Below are positions 34,690 to 43,581 of a DNA stretch of 64,000 nt, piece by piece. Made by a program: the position numbers and the translations under genes. The notes under the pieces are model-generated. The model did no database searches and was not told the DNA's origin. It saw only the letters and a list, made by a program, of their open reading frames with translations. Position 1 is the first letter of the stretch; every line of letters starts with the position of its first letter. This stretch comes from CAZJJK01 sp964546285 (GTDB taxonomy: Bacteria; Spirochaetota; Spirochaetia; Treponematales; Breznakiellaceae), in NCBI GenBank assembly GCA_964546285.1, contig CAZJJK010000003.1:1-64000 (forward strand). Reading direction: 5' to 3'.

Positions 34690-35679
34690 TCATACGTCCA
34701 GACCGATGGCCGCTAGGCCCTCACTGACAAGCCTTTCAAGATCGGCGAAGCCGCCTCCTTGGCTCATCACGTTCGATTCCGACGGCGCCGTCTGGACGAT
34801 ACGCTCGGCCGCGGCTTTAACGCAAAGAGAAAACGGCGAATCGGGATAAAGCGAGACCGCCGGGCGCCTTTGAGCAATGGATGAAATTAGGTGCTCATCA
34901 AAGGGTAGATAGGCGGAATACTCTATTTCCAAGGCTAAATATCGCCAAGCTAGCTTGCGTAATTGGGCGCAGATTCGCGCGTCATCAGCGCCTCTCCCTC
35001 GGTTTATTACCACTCGTGGCCTCAGCTCCTGAAGGGCGGCGATAGTTTCAGCGGCGCGCGGCGACGAGCTTTCCGCCAAGCGCTGATACAGGGTCCGTAT
35101 GGAATCAGCGGAGCCTTCAAAGTGGATAGCGGCAAAATCCGTAATTACGCGCCGTTCCAAGCTCTTTGGCGGAAAAGCGCGATATAAGGAGCGGAATAGA
35201 ACGCTTTTTAGCAAGCCGTAGGCGTTTAAAATCGATGTAATTTCAGGAATGATAACGATTACCCCTGAGTTGGAACATAGAAATAGGTCAACGACGTTGG
35301 CGGACGATCCCGATCCGAGATCCAAAATTATATAATCCGCCTGGAGCCGTGCTAGCTTTTTGACTATTTTGTTTTTCGCGGCATAGCCATAATTAGCGGC
35401 GCCAGGCAGCAAATTGTCACCGGGGATAAAGAAAAGTTTAGGCTGCCCCGTTTCCCTAAGCAGCGCCTCCATGGAGTTCTCCGTTCGGTTGGTTATCGAA
35501 CTCAGACCAGAGTAGCGGTTTTTAATTCCTAATAACGTATGCAGATTTGACGCCCCAAGATCAAGGTCCGCGACTATAGTCGTTTTTCCGGAAGCGGCTA
35601 ACATGAGGCCTAAATTCGCCGATACCACGGTTTTTCCGACGCCACCCTTGCCCGAGGCTATAGGAATGAGCTTTGCCAT
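34690..35679 (-). CDS. MinD/ParA/FlhG-like P-loop ATPase
   Basis: A deviant Walker A ATPase, KGGVGKT at residues 11-17, with VADLDLGASNLHTLLG and IILDLGSGSSANVVDLF for the other nucleotide motifs. The 329 residues are longer than MinD; the C-terminal third (AIGLDV end) has no clear membrane-targeting helix. The family positions cell poles, flagella or division machinery; which one applies here is not decidable. No ParB-, MinC/E- or FlhF-like partner is adjacent. Promoter directly before the ATG, without ribosome site. Confidence 0.88.
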   Translation of the reverse strand: MAKLIPIASGKGGVGKTVVSANLGLMLAASGKTTIVADLDLGASNLHTLLGIKNRYSGLSSITNRTENSMEALLRETGQPKLFFIPGDNLLPGAANYGYAAKNKIVKKLARLQADYIILDLGSGSSANVVDLFLCSNSGVIVIIPEITSILNAYGLLKSVLFRSLYRAFPPKSLERRVITDFAAIHFEGSADSIRTLYQRLAESSSPRAAETIAALQELRPRVVINRGRGADDARICAQLRKLAWRYLALEIEYSAYLPFDEHLISSIAQRRPAVSLYPDSPFSLCVKAAAERIVQTAPSESNVMSQGGGFADLERLVSEGLAAIGLDV

Positions 35680-35686
35680 GAATCAA

Positions 35687-35715
35687 AGGATACACGGTCG
35701 CGCGCGTATCCGCAA
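35687..35715 (-). promoter_or_regulatory. Leaderless promoter of the MinD-like gene
   Basis: On the minus strand: TTGCGG (35715-35710), 17-nt spacer, TATCCT (35692-35687), then 7 nt to the ATG at 35679. No ribosome site. Confidence 0.65.
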
Positions 35716-35884
35716 ATTTTTCTATCGCGGGAATGGGGCTTGTCTAAAAAGTGCCCTTCCGCCATAAGCGAGATCTTTCCGGCCCTCTTTACAATTCCAC
35801 CGAGCTTTGGTATTGTCCTTTTTACCGAATAACGAATTACGGGGACCCCCGGTAGCGGTGTCCTCTTAGCGAAGGAAGGTTCCC

Positions 35885-36076
35885 ATGTCTCGTCAATGTG
35901 ATATTTGCGGTAAGCGTACTATAAGCGGAAACAAGGTAAGTCACGCCAAAAATCATTCTCGGCGGACCTGGAAGCCGAATTTGGTTAAGGTTAAAACGGA
36001 AATTCAAGGTAGCGTTATTACTGTGAAGCTGTGCGCTCGTTGCCTTAAAAGCGATTATATAACGAAAAAAATCTAA
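35885..36076 (+). CDS. rpmB: Ribosomal protein bL28
   Basis: The 63-residue large-subunit protein. It has two CxxC knuckles (CDICGKR and CARC), so it is the zinc-binding form, and the HAKNHSRRTWKPNL core. GAAGGAAGG precedes the ATG. The ~200-nt leader carries a GGAC/GTCC-closed hairpin near 35852-35873 that could be regulatory; the evidence for that is weak. Confidence 0.95.
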   Translation: MSRQCDICGKRTISGNKVSHAKNHSRRTWKPNLVKVKTEIQGSVITVKLCARCLKSDYITKKI

Positions 36077-36121
36077 GGGGCCAAGCCATTTCAGCGCTGA
36101 CTGGCAGCGGTCGGCGCGGTC

Positions 36122-36150
36122 TTGTCCAGATTCCGGTTCGGGATTAAAAT
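36122..36150 (+). promoter_or_regulatory. Leaderless promoter of the 36156 gene
   Basis: TTGTCC (36122-36127), 17-nt spacer, TAAAAT (36145-36150), 5 nt to GTG 36156. The lack of any ribosome site supports a leaderless GTG start. Confidence 0.6.
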
Positions 36151-36155
36151 AACTA

Positions 36156-36755
36156 GTGGCCGATCCTGAATTAGTTAGAACTCTTGATTATATCCTCAAT
36201 CGTTGCGATAAAAACGCCGTGGAAGCGATAGCCGCCGCGGTTATTAGACGTAAACGCGATTTAGCCTTATTTGGCGCTTCAAAGATATCCAATCCCCATA
36301 GCTGGGCAAAAAAAACGTCACAACTTATAGGAGACAACGCCGGTTTCGGACTGGCGAGCGTTAAGCGTATGGTGCGCGAGGCGGCCGCCGGAATGTTGCG
36401 GCGCGAGGCTCCAGAGTTAGGCGAGGAGCGGATTAACGAGCTTTTAACAGAGTGGGTGGATGGCGCTCATCAAGAAGGGGCTAAAAAGAACGGATCTCGT
36501 CAAAAAGCCGCTAAGGGGAAAGCGTTGGACGGTTCCGCCCTTGCCTTGATGGTTGATCAATTTGTCGCGTATTCGCGGGGAGAATTGAGCGAAACTGAAG
36601 ATAAGCGATTACGGGAGGAGATGCCGGATTGGCCGGATCGTTATTGGAATAGCTTTACGCCAGCTTTGCGCGACGCGATATCGGCCTTTGTTAAAGGTAA
36701 GATCGATGATACGGAGTATAGCCAACGGGTCCTGGCTGCCCTAGAGTCCTATTAG
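36156..36755 (+). CDS. Unknown cytoplasmic protein upstream of an orphan sensor kinase
   Basis: A 199-residue protein that I do not recognise. It starts with GTG (ADPELVRTLDYILNRCDK follows). It is soluble and largely helical: a basic N-terminal part (AAAVIRRKRDLALF), an Ala/Lys linker (~105-120: KKNGSRQKAAKGKA) and an acidic C-terminal domain with Trp/Tyr (MPDWPDRYWNSFTPALRD). No signal peptide or membrane segment. The next gene, a histidine kinase, starts 7 nt after its stop, so the two are very likely cotranscribed. The start is supported by a promoter 5 nt upstream. Confidence 0.75.
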   Translation: MADPELVRTLDYILNRCDKNAVEAIAAAVIRRKRDLALFGASKISNPHSWAKKTSQLIGDNAGFGLASVKRMVREAAAGMLRREAPELGEERINELLTEWVDGAHQEGAKKNGSRQKAAKGKALDGSALALMVDQFVAYSRGELSETEDKRLREEMPDWPDRYWNSFTPALRDAISAFVKGKIDDTEYSQRVLAALESY

Positions 36756-36762
36756 GGGAAAA

Positions 36763-37887
36763 ATGAATCAAAACGAAGTTCTCTTTACTCCGGATATTCG
36801 CGCTGACGATGCTATGATTGAGGCGCAGCGTCAGAAAATAACGCGTTCCTCAATGTTTCCCGTAATAGACGAGCTTCCTATCCAGCTGGTTGTCCTGAAT
36901 AGTAAACGGCAACTTGTATTTTATAATCAACAGGCTGGAACCGTATTCAAGAAAAAGGAAAGCGTTTTGGGGAAACGTCTTGGCGAGGCTTTGGACTGCG
37001 TCCATTCCTGTGATAGCCCAGAAGGCTGCGGTTTTGGGCGTTTGTGCCGCTATTGCGGCGCGGCGAGAAATCAAGCCGCGGCTTTAAACGCTTCGTACGG
37101 CTCTGAAGAATGCGTAATCATTAGAAAGAACGACGGGCGGACCGAGCAACTGGACCTTATGGTATGGTCTCGTCCTCTGCTACTTGAAGGCGAAGAATTC
37201 ATTTTGTTTTATATGAATGATATGACAGCGCGAAAACGTCACGCTATCATAGAGCGTATTTTCCTTCATGATATCTTGAATACGATCGCGTCTGTTTCGT
37301 CGCTTCTGGCTTTAGCCCGAGAGGAAGGCCTGCCTTCCTACTTTGATTTGGCTCAGGAGGCCGCGGATCTAGCGGTGGAGGAGATTCAAGCGCATCGATG
37401 GCTAAAGGATGCCGAGTATGGGGATTTAAGGCCAAACGTAAACCGAGAGAACCTTAAAGCGCTTGTGGAGGCTGTTATAGCGCCTCAGAAGAAAATCGCT
37501 TCTTCTCGCGGTATAACGATGGAAACGCGGGTGGAGAACCAAGCTTTCTATACGGACTCGGTCCTGCTGAAGCGGGTTTTGCATAATCTAGTCAAAAACG
37601 CCATAGAAGCCAGCTCCGCCGGCGATATTGTTCGGGTGCGGGCTCTTGTCCAGTCTGAGTCCGAGGAAGAAAAGCGATATGTTGGAATCAGTATAAGCAA
37701 CCCAAGCGTTATAGATGATGAAAAAATGGCTCATATGTTTAAGCGCTCGTTTTCCACGAAGGGGCGGGACCGCGGGCTTGGGACCTATGCCGCGCGTTTA
37801 TTTGTGGAGGATGTTTTAGGCGGCCAGATTAAGGCTGAAAGCGGGGAGGGTATGGGTACGGTTTTTACCGTTCTCTTGCCAATATGA
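36763..37887 (+). CDS. Orphan histidine kinase with Cys-rich PAS-like domain
   Basis: 374 residues, all cytosolic. A PAS-like domain (~35-155) contains a cysteine cluster, CVHSCDSPEGCGFGRLCRYCG at about residues 84-104, able to bind a metal or sense redox state. The phospho-acceptor region FLHDILNTIASV is of the HDxxN type, followed by an HATPase with N-box HNLVKNAIEAS, and GLGTYAARLFVEDVLGG for the lid. No response regulator is adjacent. AGGGGAAAA precedes the ATG. Cys clusters of this type recur in PAS-type sensors of anaerobes; the ligand is not known to me. Confidence 0.88.
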   Translation: MNQNEVLFTPDIRADDAMIEAQRQKITRSSMFPVIDELPIQLVVLNSKRQLVFYNQQAGTVFKKKESVLGKRLGEALDCVHSCDSPEGCGFGRLCRYCGAARNQAAALNASYGSEECVIIRKNDGRTEQLDLMVWSRPLLLEGEEFILFYMNDMTARKRHAIIERIFLHDILNTIASVSSLLALAREEGLPSYFDLAQEAADLAVEEIQAHRWLKDAEYGDLRPNVNRENLKALVEAVIAPQKKIASSRGITMETRVENQAFYTDSVLLKRVLHNLVKNAIEASSAGDIVRVRALVQSESEEEKRYVGISISNPSVIDDEKMAHMFKRSFSTKGRDRGLGTYAARLFVEDVLGGQIKAESGEGMGTVFTVLLPI

Positions 37888-37954
37888 TAAACAACCCGCT
37901 TAGTGTCCCGAAGCTTATGGTCTTAAGAAAAAACGTTACCCCATTACCGGCGAA

Positions 37955-38974
37955 TCAGGGTAATTCTTCCCTTTTCTCCATTCTGTTTAAGGCTGTTAAG
38001 GTTAATACCGTTCCTCTAGGCAGACGATACGGAACCGAGAATTCTCCGCCGGGGTGATCAGCGTCGTAAAGACGGCGGCGTTCGCCGTTTGGCAGCATCG
38101 CGTCCAATTTGAGAGCTAAGGCATAGGGATACTCAGGCAAACTAGCGCTAAATACGCCAAAAGCCTCTTCCTCAGTCAGGTCTGATGGCATGGTCACTTC
38201 TATGGCTACACGAGTTCCCAAGTCTATAACGCTTTGCCCAGCGGGATCTTGGCTCATAACAGTTTCCGGTTTTTCCCCCGCCAGCGCTGGTCTGATTCCG
38301 ACAGTAAAGCAAACCCCAGCTTCCGATAAGCGATCAATAGCGTCAATATAGGGTAGCCCGACAATATCGGGTACCTTAAATTTTTCCTTACCCGAACCCC
38401 GACTGACAATGAATTCCAAGGCTAGCGGTCCAACAACATCGGTCCCCGCTGGCGGGTCCTGTTCCAAGATCGTTCCCGCTGGTTCCGGCGAGAATTCATA
38501 CATAGGAGGGTCTTTGACGCTTAAAAGCGGCTTGGCGCTGGTTGAGAATAATGCGCTAAGCTGTGACTTTACATCGTCAAAACCGCGGCCGACAAAGTCT
38601 TCTATTTTTTCAACCATTAAACCGCGGCTGACGACAAGTTTAATACGCCGACCGGCTTTAACGATAGCGCCAGACTGGGGTTCTTGATCTAAAACGATGT
38701 CTTTGTCCTCGGCGTTTTGTGAATATCGAAGCTGGAGACGCGGATACAATTCCTTGGCTTGGAGTTCAAGCAAAGCCTCTGTCAATGGTTTGCCAACAAC
38801 ATCTGGGACAAGGCTTTGTTCGGCTCCCCTGATAGCGAGAAAAAACACCAGAAGCGCGGCTAGGCCAACTACGACCACAAGGGAGAAGGACGCGAGTACA
38901 AAGAGCTTTAAACGAGAAGCGGCGAGGTTTTCCACCTCGGCTGTATCCGGTAAGGCGGAAAAGCGTTTAGACAT
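37955..38974 (-). CDS. Membrane-anchored PASTA-domain protein
   Basis: 339 residues: a short cytosolic N-terminus, one membrane helix (~27-50: LFVLASFSLVVVVGLAALLVF), then three PASTA-like repeats starting near VPDVVGKPLTEAL, VEKIEDFVGRGFDDV and VPDIVGLPYIDAI, and a C-terminal beta-rich extension. PASTA domains bind peptidoglycan or muropeptides and usually sit on Ser/Thr kinases; here there is no kinase domain. The start overlaps the end of fmt by 8 nt, so it is coupled to def-fmt. Likely an envelope protein tied to cell-wall growth. Confidence 0.9.
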   Translation of the reverse strand: MSKRFSALPDTAEVENLAASRLKLFVLASFSLVVVVGLAALLVFFLAIRGAEQSLVPDVVGKPLTEALLELQAKELYPRLQLRYSQNAEDKDIVLDQEPQSGAIVKAGRRIKLVVSRGLMVEKIEDFVGRGFDDVKSQLSALFSTSAKPLLSVKDPPMYEFSPEPAGTILEQDPPAGTDVVGPLALEFIVSRGSGKEKFKVPDIVGLPYIDAIDRLSEAGVCFTVGIRPALAGEKPETVMSQDPAGQSVIDLGTRVAIEVTMPSDLTEEEAFGVFSASLPEYPYALALKLDAMLPNGERRRLYDADHPGGEFSVPYRLPRGTVLTLTALNRMEKREELP

Positions 38975-39995
38975 GATTTACCTCGTTTCGCCGAATATCC
39001 GCGCTTGCGCCTAAGCGCGTCGCCATAAAACCAGGGGCTCCATTTAGAAAAACGCGCCAATCAAGCGCTTTCTTCCCGCCATATTGCAGACGTTTGATAG
39101 CAAGAAGAGCATTACCCGTTTGTACCAAGATACCTTCCGTTTTGTCTATGCCCGCGATAGTTCCAGGCGGCGGAGTAGCGCCGGATGAGCTTTCCGGGTA
39201 AGGCGCGCTTTCTAAAACGAACAATATACGGTCGTTATGGTAGCTGAAGGCTAGAGGCCATGGCGTATATGCGCGGACCTGAGCGTCAATTCGTTTAGCG
39301 CTGAGATTCCAGTCTATCAAACCATCGTCTTTAGCGATACGTCCACAGTATGTGGCGGCGGCTTCATCCTGAGGGTACGCTTGTTCTTTTCCAGCCGCGA
39401 TCATAGTAATTACGCTAACTAAGAGTTCGGCGCCGCGCTGGGCCGCGATAGCGCTCAAAGAGGCCGTAGTTTCGCGGCCTGACAGCCTAAGTTTTTCCCG
39501 CAAAAGTATATCGCCGGAATCCATGGCGGCCGCCAAGCGTTGTACGCTAATGCCGGTTTCTCGCTCACCGGCTAGAATGGCGGCTGGAATGGGTGTAGCG
39601 CCTCTATAACGAGGGAGCAGGGAGGGGTGGAGATTGATTCCCCCTTTTGGGAATAACGCCAAAAAACGGGGGCCGAAAATTTTGCCATACGCGACAGAAA
39701 CCAGCAGATCCGGCCGTAAAGCGGCGACCGCCTCTCTCGCGGCGCTGTCAAGCTTTATCGGTTTTAATACCGAAATTTCGGTTTTCCCCGCCGCGATTAG
39801 CTCTGATGAAAGAGCATAAGCGGCCCGCGCTACCGGTGTAGGCTCCAGCTTGCCTGAGCGTCCCTTTGGCGTATCGGGATTGCTCAGGACCCCTATAAGT
39901 TCGATAGGGGAATCGGGTTCCGAACTGGAGTTTCTTGCCAAGCGCTCCAGACTTGGTACGGCCAGCTCTGGACTGCCGGCGAATAAAACCCGCAC
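38967..39995 (-). CDS. fmt: Methionyl-tRNA formyltransferase
   Basis: Formylates initiator Met-tRNA using 10-formyl-THF. The 342 residues contain VLFAGSPELAVPSLERL at the N-terminus, the active-site INLHPSLLPRYRGATPI (Asn-His) and ERETGISVQRLAAAMDSGDIL. The C-terminal OB-like tRNA-binding domain is shorter than in E. coli. It begins one base after the def stop. Its substrate links it to fhs. Start ATG by overlap and family alignment. Confidence 0.95.
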   Translation of the reverse strand: MRVLFAGSPELAVPSLERLARNSSSEPDSPIELIGVLSNPDTPKGRSGKLEPTPVARAAYALSSELIAAGKTEISVLKPIKLDSAAREAVAALRPDLLVSVAYGKIFGPRFLALFPKGGINLHPSLLPRYRGATPIPAAILAGERETGISVQRLAAAMDSGDILLREKLRLSGRETTASLSAIAAQRGAELLVSVITMIAAGKEQAYPQDEAAATYCGRIAKDDGLIDWNLSAKRIDAQVRAYTPWPLAFSYHNDRILFVLESAPYPESSSGATPPPGTIAGIDKTEGILVQTGNALLAIKRLQYGGKKALDWRVFLNGAPGFMATRLGASADIRRNEVNHV

Positions 39996-39996
39996 C

Positions 39997-40482
39997 CTAC
40001 ATCCTTAGCCTTTTCTCGTACTGAGCGATCAGGCGATCCCGCTTGAGCGGCGGTAAACGGTCAATAAATAGAACGCCCTCCAAGTGATCGTACTCATGGA
40101 GAATAACCCGCGCCAGAAAACCATCGGCGTCAATCATAAAAGGCCGGCCGCGTTCGTTCCAGGCTTGCACCTTTAGGGCAATCGATCTGGTCACATCGGA
40201 ATATACTCCAGGAACCGATAGACAGCCTTCCTCAATTTTCGTTTGTTCTTGGGACGTTTCTATGATGGACGGGTTAATGAAGACGCGTGGTTTATCGCCC
40301 TCCAATTGAGTGACAAAAATACGCTCTTGGCGGGCTATTTGCGGTCCAGCCAAACCAATGCCTCGTCCGGCTCTCATTATTTCCAACATGCTTTCGGCTA
40401 AAGCGGCGACATCGCCGTTAATATCGGTGATGGGTAAGGCTTTTTGTCTTAGTATGTCGTTTCCAAGTGTGATGATTTCCAT
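39997..40482 (-). CDS. def: Peptide deformylase
   Basis: Removes the formyl group from new proteins. The 161 residues have all three metal-site motifs: GIGLAGPQI, EEGCLSVPG and HEYDHLEG. First gene of the def-fmt-PASTA operon. The ATG has no clear Shine-Dalgarno; a TATTAT box ends 9 nt before it. The promoter faces away from the gcvT promoter. Confidence 0.96.
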   Translation of the reverse strand: MEIITLGNDILRQKALPITDINGDVAALAESMLEIMRAGRGIGLAGPQIARQERIFVTQLEGDKPRVFINPSIIETSQEQTKIEEGCLSVPGVYSDVTRSIALKVQAWNERGRPFMIDADGFLARVILHEYDHLEGVLFIDRLPPLKRDRLIAQYEKRLRM

Positions 40483-40491
40483 AGCTTAGTA

Positions 40492-40520
40492 ATAATAAGA
40501 AAGATTTTGTCTCTGGACAA
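40492..40520 (-). promoter_or_regulatory. Near-leaderless promoter of def-fmt
   Basis: On the minus strand: TTGTCC (40520-40515), 17-nt spacer, TATTAT (40497-40492), 9 nt to the ATG at 40482. Confidence 0.62.
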
Positions 40521-40545
40521 GGGAGGCAGGAAGCGTTTGTTCTTG

Positions 40546-40574
40546 TTGTCGGTCTTCAAGAATGATCCTATACT
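40546..40574 (+). promoter_or_regulatory. Promoter of the gcv operon
   Basis: TTGTCG (40546-40551), 17-nt spacer, TATACT (40569-40574), with a ~50-nt leader ending in a G-rich ribosome site. No glycine-riboswitch fold is recognisable in the leader. Confidence 0.6.
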
Positions 40575-40628
40575 ACTAGCTGTGGTGGGTTCGCTGGATG
40601 CTTTCTATTCTTTGGGGCGGGGGTCTTG

Positions 40629-41726
40629 ATGAAAACGACTGCCTTACGCGACAGGCATGAGAAGGCCGGCGCTGTTTTTGTGCCATACGCCGACTATGAT
40701 TTGCCTCTTAATTTCGCTTCCGGCGCGATAGCCGAACATCGCCTAACTCGACGTTCTGTCGCTTTATTCGATATTTCCCATATGGCCCGTTTTCGCGTTT
40801 TTGGTTCATCCGCCACTAAACAATTATCTTTTTTGGTTTCCAGTCGTGTTCATGATTTAGAGCTTGACCACGCCCGTTACGCTTTGCTCTTGGATGAGGC
40901 CGGTACGGTCCGCGATGATATTTTTCTTTATCGCCTGGCGGACAATGAATGGCTAATGGTGGCTAATGCCGTAAACCATGCCTCTGATCTAGCGTATCTC
41001 CGCGATACGCTAAGCCCCGATACGGTAGTGGAGGACCAAACCGAGAAGCTCTTTATGCTTGCCCTTCAGGGTCCAAAGGCAATGTATCTTTTAGACTCCC
41101 TGACGGGAGGCGCTCTATCGTCTTTACCGCGCTTAGCCTCCTTGGAATTAAGCCTTTTAGGTTCCAAAATTCGCGTCGCTCGTACCGGTTATACCGGCGA
41201 GGATGGGGCGGAATTGTTTTTCCCTGCAAGCAAAGCCGAGGCGTTGTATGATCTCATAATGAAGGCCGCCAAGGATGTGAATATAGAAGCGGGACCGGCT
41301 GGATTAGCCGCCCGCGACTCCTTACGGTTTGAGGCGGGTATGCCTCTTTACGGGCATGAACTTGGGCCAACGCTTACGCCTGTTGAATCCGGTATGCTCT
41401 GGGCTTGCGATTTCTCTAAGGACTTTGTCGGTAAGGAAGCCGTGCTGGCGCGAAAGGCGGCTGGTACCGCTCAAAAGCTAGTGGCTCTGAAAGTCTTGGG
41501 CGGTGTTCCCAGAGAAGGCTATCCCGTGCTTGCCGCCAATGGTCAAGCGCTTGGGGCTTGCGTTTCCGGTTTATTCTGTCCCACGCTTGGCGGGTTTTAC
41601 GCGAACGCTTTTGTGCCCCCAGCCTATGCCGTTTTAGGGGGAAGCTTATCGGTTCTGATCCGAGGGATAGCGAAAGAGGCTGTGGTGGTGTCGCGTCCGC
41701 TTTATAAGCCGGTTTATCGGCGCTAA
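40629..41726 (+). CDS. gcvT: Glycine cleavage T protein (aminomethyltransferase)
   Basis: Transfers the methylene group from the H-protein-bound intermediate to THF, releasing ammonia. The 365 residues match GcvT: FDISHMARFRVFG, DDIFLYRLADNEWLMVANAVN, TGYTGEDGAELFF with the folate-site residues, and GLAARDSLRFEAGMPLYGHE. The ATG at 40629 follows GGGGGT; a TTG one codon before is ignored. First gene of gcvT-H-PA-PB. Confidence 0.95.
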   Translation: MKTTALRDRHEKAGAVFVPYADYDLPLNFASGAIAEHRLTRRSVALFDISHMARFRVFGSSATKQLSFLVSSRVHDLELDHARYALLLDEAGTVRDDIFLYRLADNEWLMVANAVNHASDLAYLRDTLSPDTVVEDQTEKLFMLALQGPKAMYLLDSLTGGALSSLPRLASLELSLLGSKIRVARTGYTGEDGAELFFPASKAEALYDLIMKAAKDVNIEAGPAGLAARDSLRFEAGMPLYGHELGPTLTPVESGMLWACDFSKDFVGKEAVLARKAAGTAQKLVALKVLGGVPREGYPVLAANGQALGACVSGLFCPTLGGFYANAFVPPAYAVLGGSLSVLIRGIAKEAVVVSRPLYKPVYRR

Positions 41727-41777
41727 GCTCTTATATAAACGAAGCGCGACGCGGTTTTTTTTAAGGAGGTCGTTTTG

Positions 41778-42158
41778 GTGCTTGACGAATCGCTTCTTTA
41801 TGACAAAACCCATGAATGGGTACGGCGCGATGGTGCCGCTGTCGTCATCGGTATTAGCGATCATGCCCAGATGAGTTTGGGCGATATCGTTTATGTGGAA
41901 TTGCCTAAGGAGGGGACGGTACTAAAGCGCGGCGGCGTTTTTGGCGTCGCGGAGTCCGTCAAGGCCGCTTCCGATCTCTATGCGCCAGTCAGCGGAACGG
42001 TAAAGGCCGTAAATGTGGACCTAAATGCCAGTCCAGAGCTGGTTAATCGGGATTGTTATGGCTCTGGCTGGCTTATTCGTCTGGAACCCTTTGAGGCTTC
42101 GGATTTGGATGAATTACTTGATTCGGCTTCCTATAGCCGTCTTGTCGGTGGGGCTTAG
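41778..42158 (+). CDS. gcvH: Glycine cleavage H protein
   Basis: Lipoyl carrier of the glycine cleavage complex. About 126 residues, with the lipoyl-lysine in ESVKAASDLYAPVSG and the YDKTHEWVR N-terminus. Start GTG 41778 lies 7 nt after AAGGAGGT; TTG 41775 is the alternative. gcvPA follows with only a single-base gap. Confidence 0.95.
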   Translation: MLDESLLYDKTHEWVRRDGAAVVIGISDHAQMSLGDIVYVELPKEGTVLKRGGVFGVAESVKAASDLYAPVSGTVKAVNVDLNASPELVNRDCYGSGWLIRLEPFEASDLDELLDSASYSRLVGGA

Positions 42159-42159
42159 G

Positions 42160-43581
42160 ATGCCGTTTATCCCCACTACGGAAGAGGAACGGGAGGATAT
42201 GCTCCATGCTCTCGGCGTCGTGGATATCGCCGAGCTGTTTGATGAAATACCGGAAAAACGGCGCTATGTGGATTTTGCCTTACCGCTGGGCCTTTCGGAA
42301 CTGGAGCTGTCCAAAGAGCTGGAAGCTCTGGCCGCCGCCAATAAGCCGATGGATAGCTTCCGGTGGTTTTTAGGCGCTGGGGTTTATGATCATTTTATAC
42401 CCGCCGCGGTAGGGCCGCTCTCTTCTAGGGGCGAATTTGTTACTTCTTACACCCCCTATCAGCCTGAGATAAGTCAAGGTACTTTGCAAAGCATATTTGA
42501 GTATCAAAGCCTTATCGCCATACTGTCCGGTCTGGATGTCGTTAACGCCGGACATTACGATGGCGCTAGCGCTCTGGCGGAGGCCGTTATTATGGCCCTG
42601 AGGCGAGCTCCGTCTAAGCGGCGGGTTCTCCTGCCTTCCGCCCTTCATCCGGAGTATCGATCCGTCTTGGAGCTGTATGTGGCGCCGTATGACGCCTTGC
42701 TTGAGAACTATGATGATATTCAGACGCTTGTCGTTCGGGAAAAAACGGAGGATTCCGATCTTGCCGCCCTGGTAGCTTCTTATCCCGATTTTTTAGGACG
42801 TATACCTGAGCTTGATAACGCGGCGGCGGCCGCGCATGACGCGGGAGCGCTCTTTATCATTCAAGCCGATCCGATCATGCTTGGCATGTTTAAAAGTCCA
42901 GGTGAGCTTGGCGCTGATATTATGACCGCGGAAGGCCAAGCTTTGGGCAATGAGCCGGCTTTCGGCGGTCCTTATCTGGGCATTATGGCGGCGCGGAGCC
43001 ATCTGGCGCGGTCGCTGCCAGGCCGCATAGTCGGAGAGGCCCACGATGATAAAGGCCGCCGCGCCTATGTTCTCACGCTGGCCGCCCGAGAGCAACATAT
43101 TAGACGCGAAAAAGCGCTGTCCAATATTTGTTCCAACCAAGGTCTTATCGCTTTGCGCGCGACGATTTATTTGGCGCTTATGGGAAGGGTCGGCTTAAAG
43201 CGCGCCGCGGAGCTTTGCTGGCATAACGCCCACTACGCCGCTTCCCGTATCCGAGATCTAAAGGGCTATGAAGTGGCGGACGCTTTGTTTTTTAAAGAAT
43301 TCGTCGTGAAGACGCCTATCCCGGCGGAGGAGCTTAGCCGACGCTTGCGGGCCAAGCGTATAGTGCCAGGCTTGCCCTTATCGCGTTATTTTCCGGATAG
43401 GCCGCGGGAACTGTTGGTTTGTGTTACGGAAAAGGCGGTTCGCGCTGATATCGATGATTTAGTCGCGGCTCTTAAGAGCGCTGTTTCAGCCGAGGAAAGC
43501 GGCGCTTATATGGCGAGCGCTTCCTCCAAAGCGAGCGCTTTACCCAAAGCGAGCGCTTTACCCAAAGCGAGCATACAATGA
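42160..43581 (+). CDS. gcvPA: Glycine decarboxylase P-protein subunit 1
   Basis: Alpha-like half of the split PLP glycine decarboxylase. The 473 residues from ATG 42160 (MPFIPTTEEEREDML) match the family; an upstream open frame to 42025 overlaps gcvH and is not used. The C-terminus carries a repeated KASALP peptide encoded by an 18-nt tandem repeat (43528-43572), absent from the family core. The stop overlaps the gcvPB start by 4 nt. Confidence 0.95.
   Translation: MPFIPTTEEEREDMLHALGVVDIAELFDEIPEKRRYVDFALPLGLSELELSKELEALAAANKPMDSFRWFLGAGVYDHFIPAAVGPLSSRGEFVTSYTPYQPEISQGTLQSIFEYQSLIAILSGLDVVNAGHYDGASALAEAVIMALRRAPSKRRVLLPSALHPEYRSVLELYVAPYDALLENYDDIQTLVVREKTEDSDLAALVASYPDFLGRIPELDNAAAAAHDAGALFIIQADPIMLGMFKSPGELGADIMTAEGQALGNEPAFGGPYLGIMAARSHLARSLPGRIVGEAHDDKGRRAYVLTLAAREQHIRREKALSNICSNQGLIALRATIYLALMGRVGLKRAAELCWHNAHYAASRIRDLKGYEVADALFFKEFVVKTPIPAEELSRRLRAKRIVPGLPLSRYFPDRPRELLVCVTEKAVRADIDDLVAALKSAVSAEESGAYMASASSKASALPKASALPKASIQ
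43528..43572 (+). repeat. 18-nt tandem repeat inside the end of gcvPA
   Basis: AAAGCGAGCGCTTTACCC twice (43528-43545, 43546-43563) plus a half unit (43564-43572). A degenerate unit precedes it. The same unit with one change occurs at 45202-45219 in the spacer after gcvPB. Confidence 0.85.

Noticed and set aside
40575..40628. Possible glycine riboswitch before gcvT.
   Set aside because: The leader is only about 50 nt and lacks the conserved aptamer segments.
42025..42159. Extended gcvPA start overlapping gcvH.
   Set aside because: The extra 45 residues are gcvH read in another frame; ATG 42160 matches the family start.
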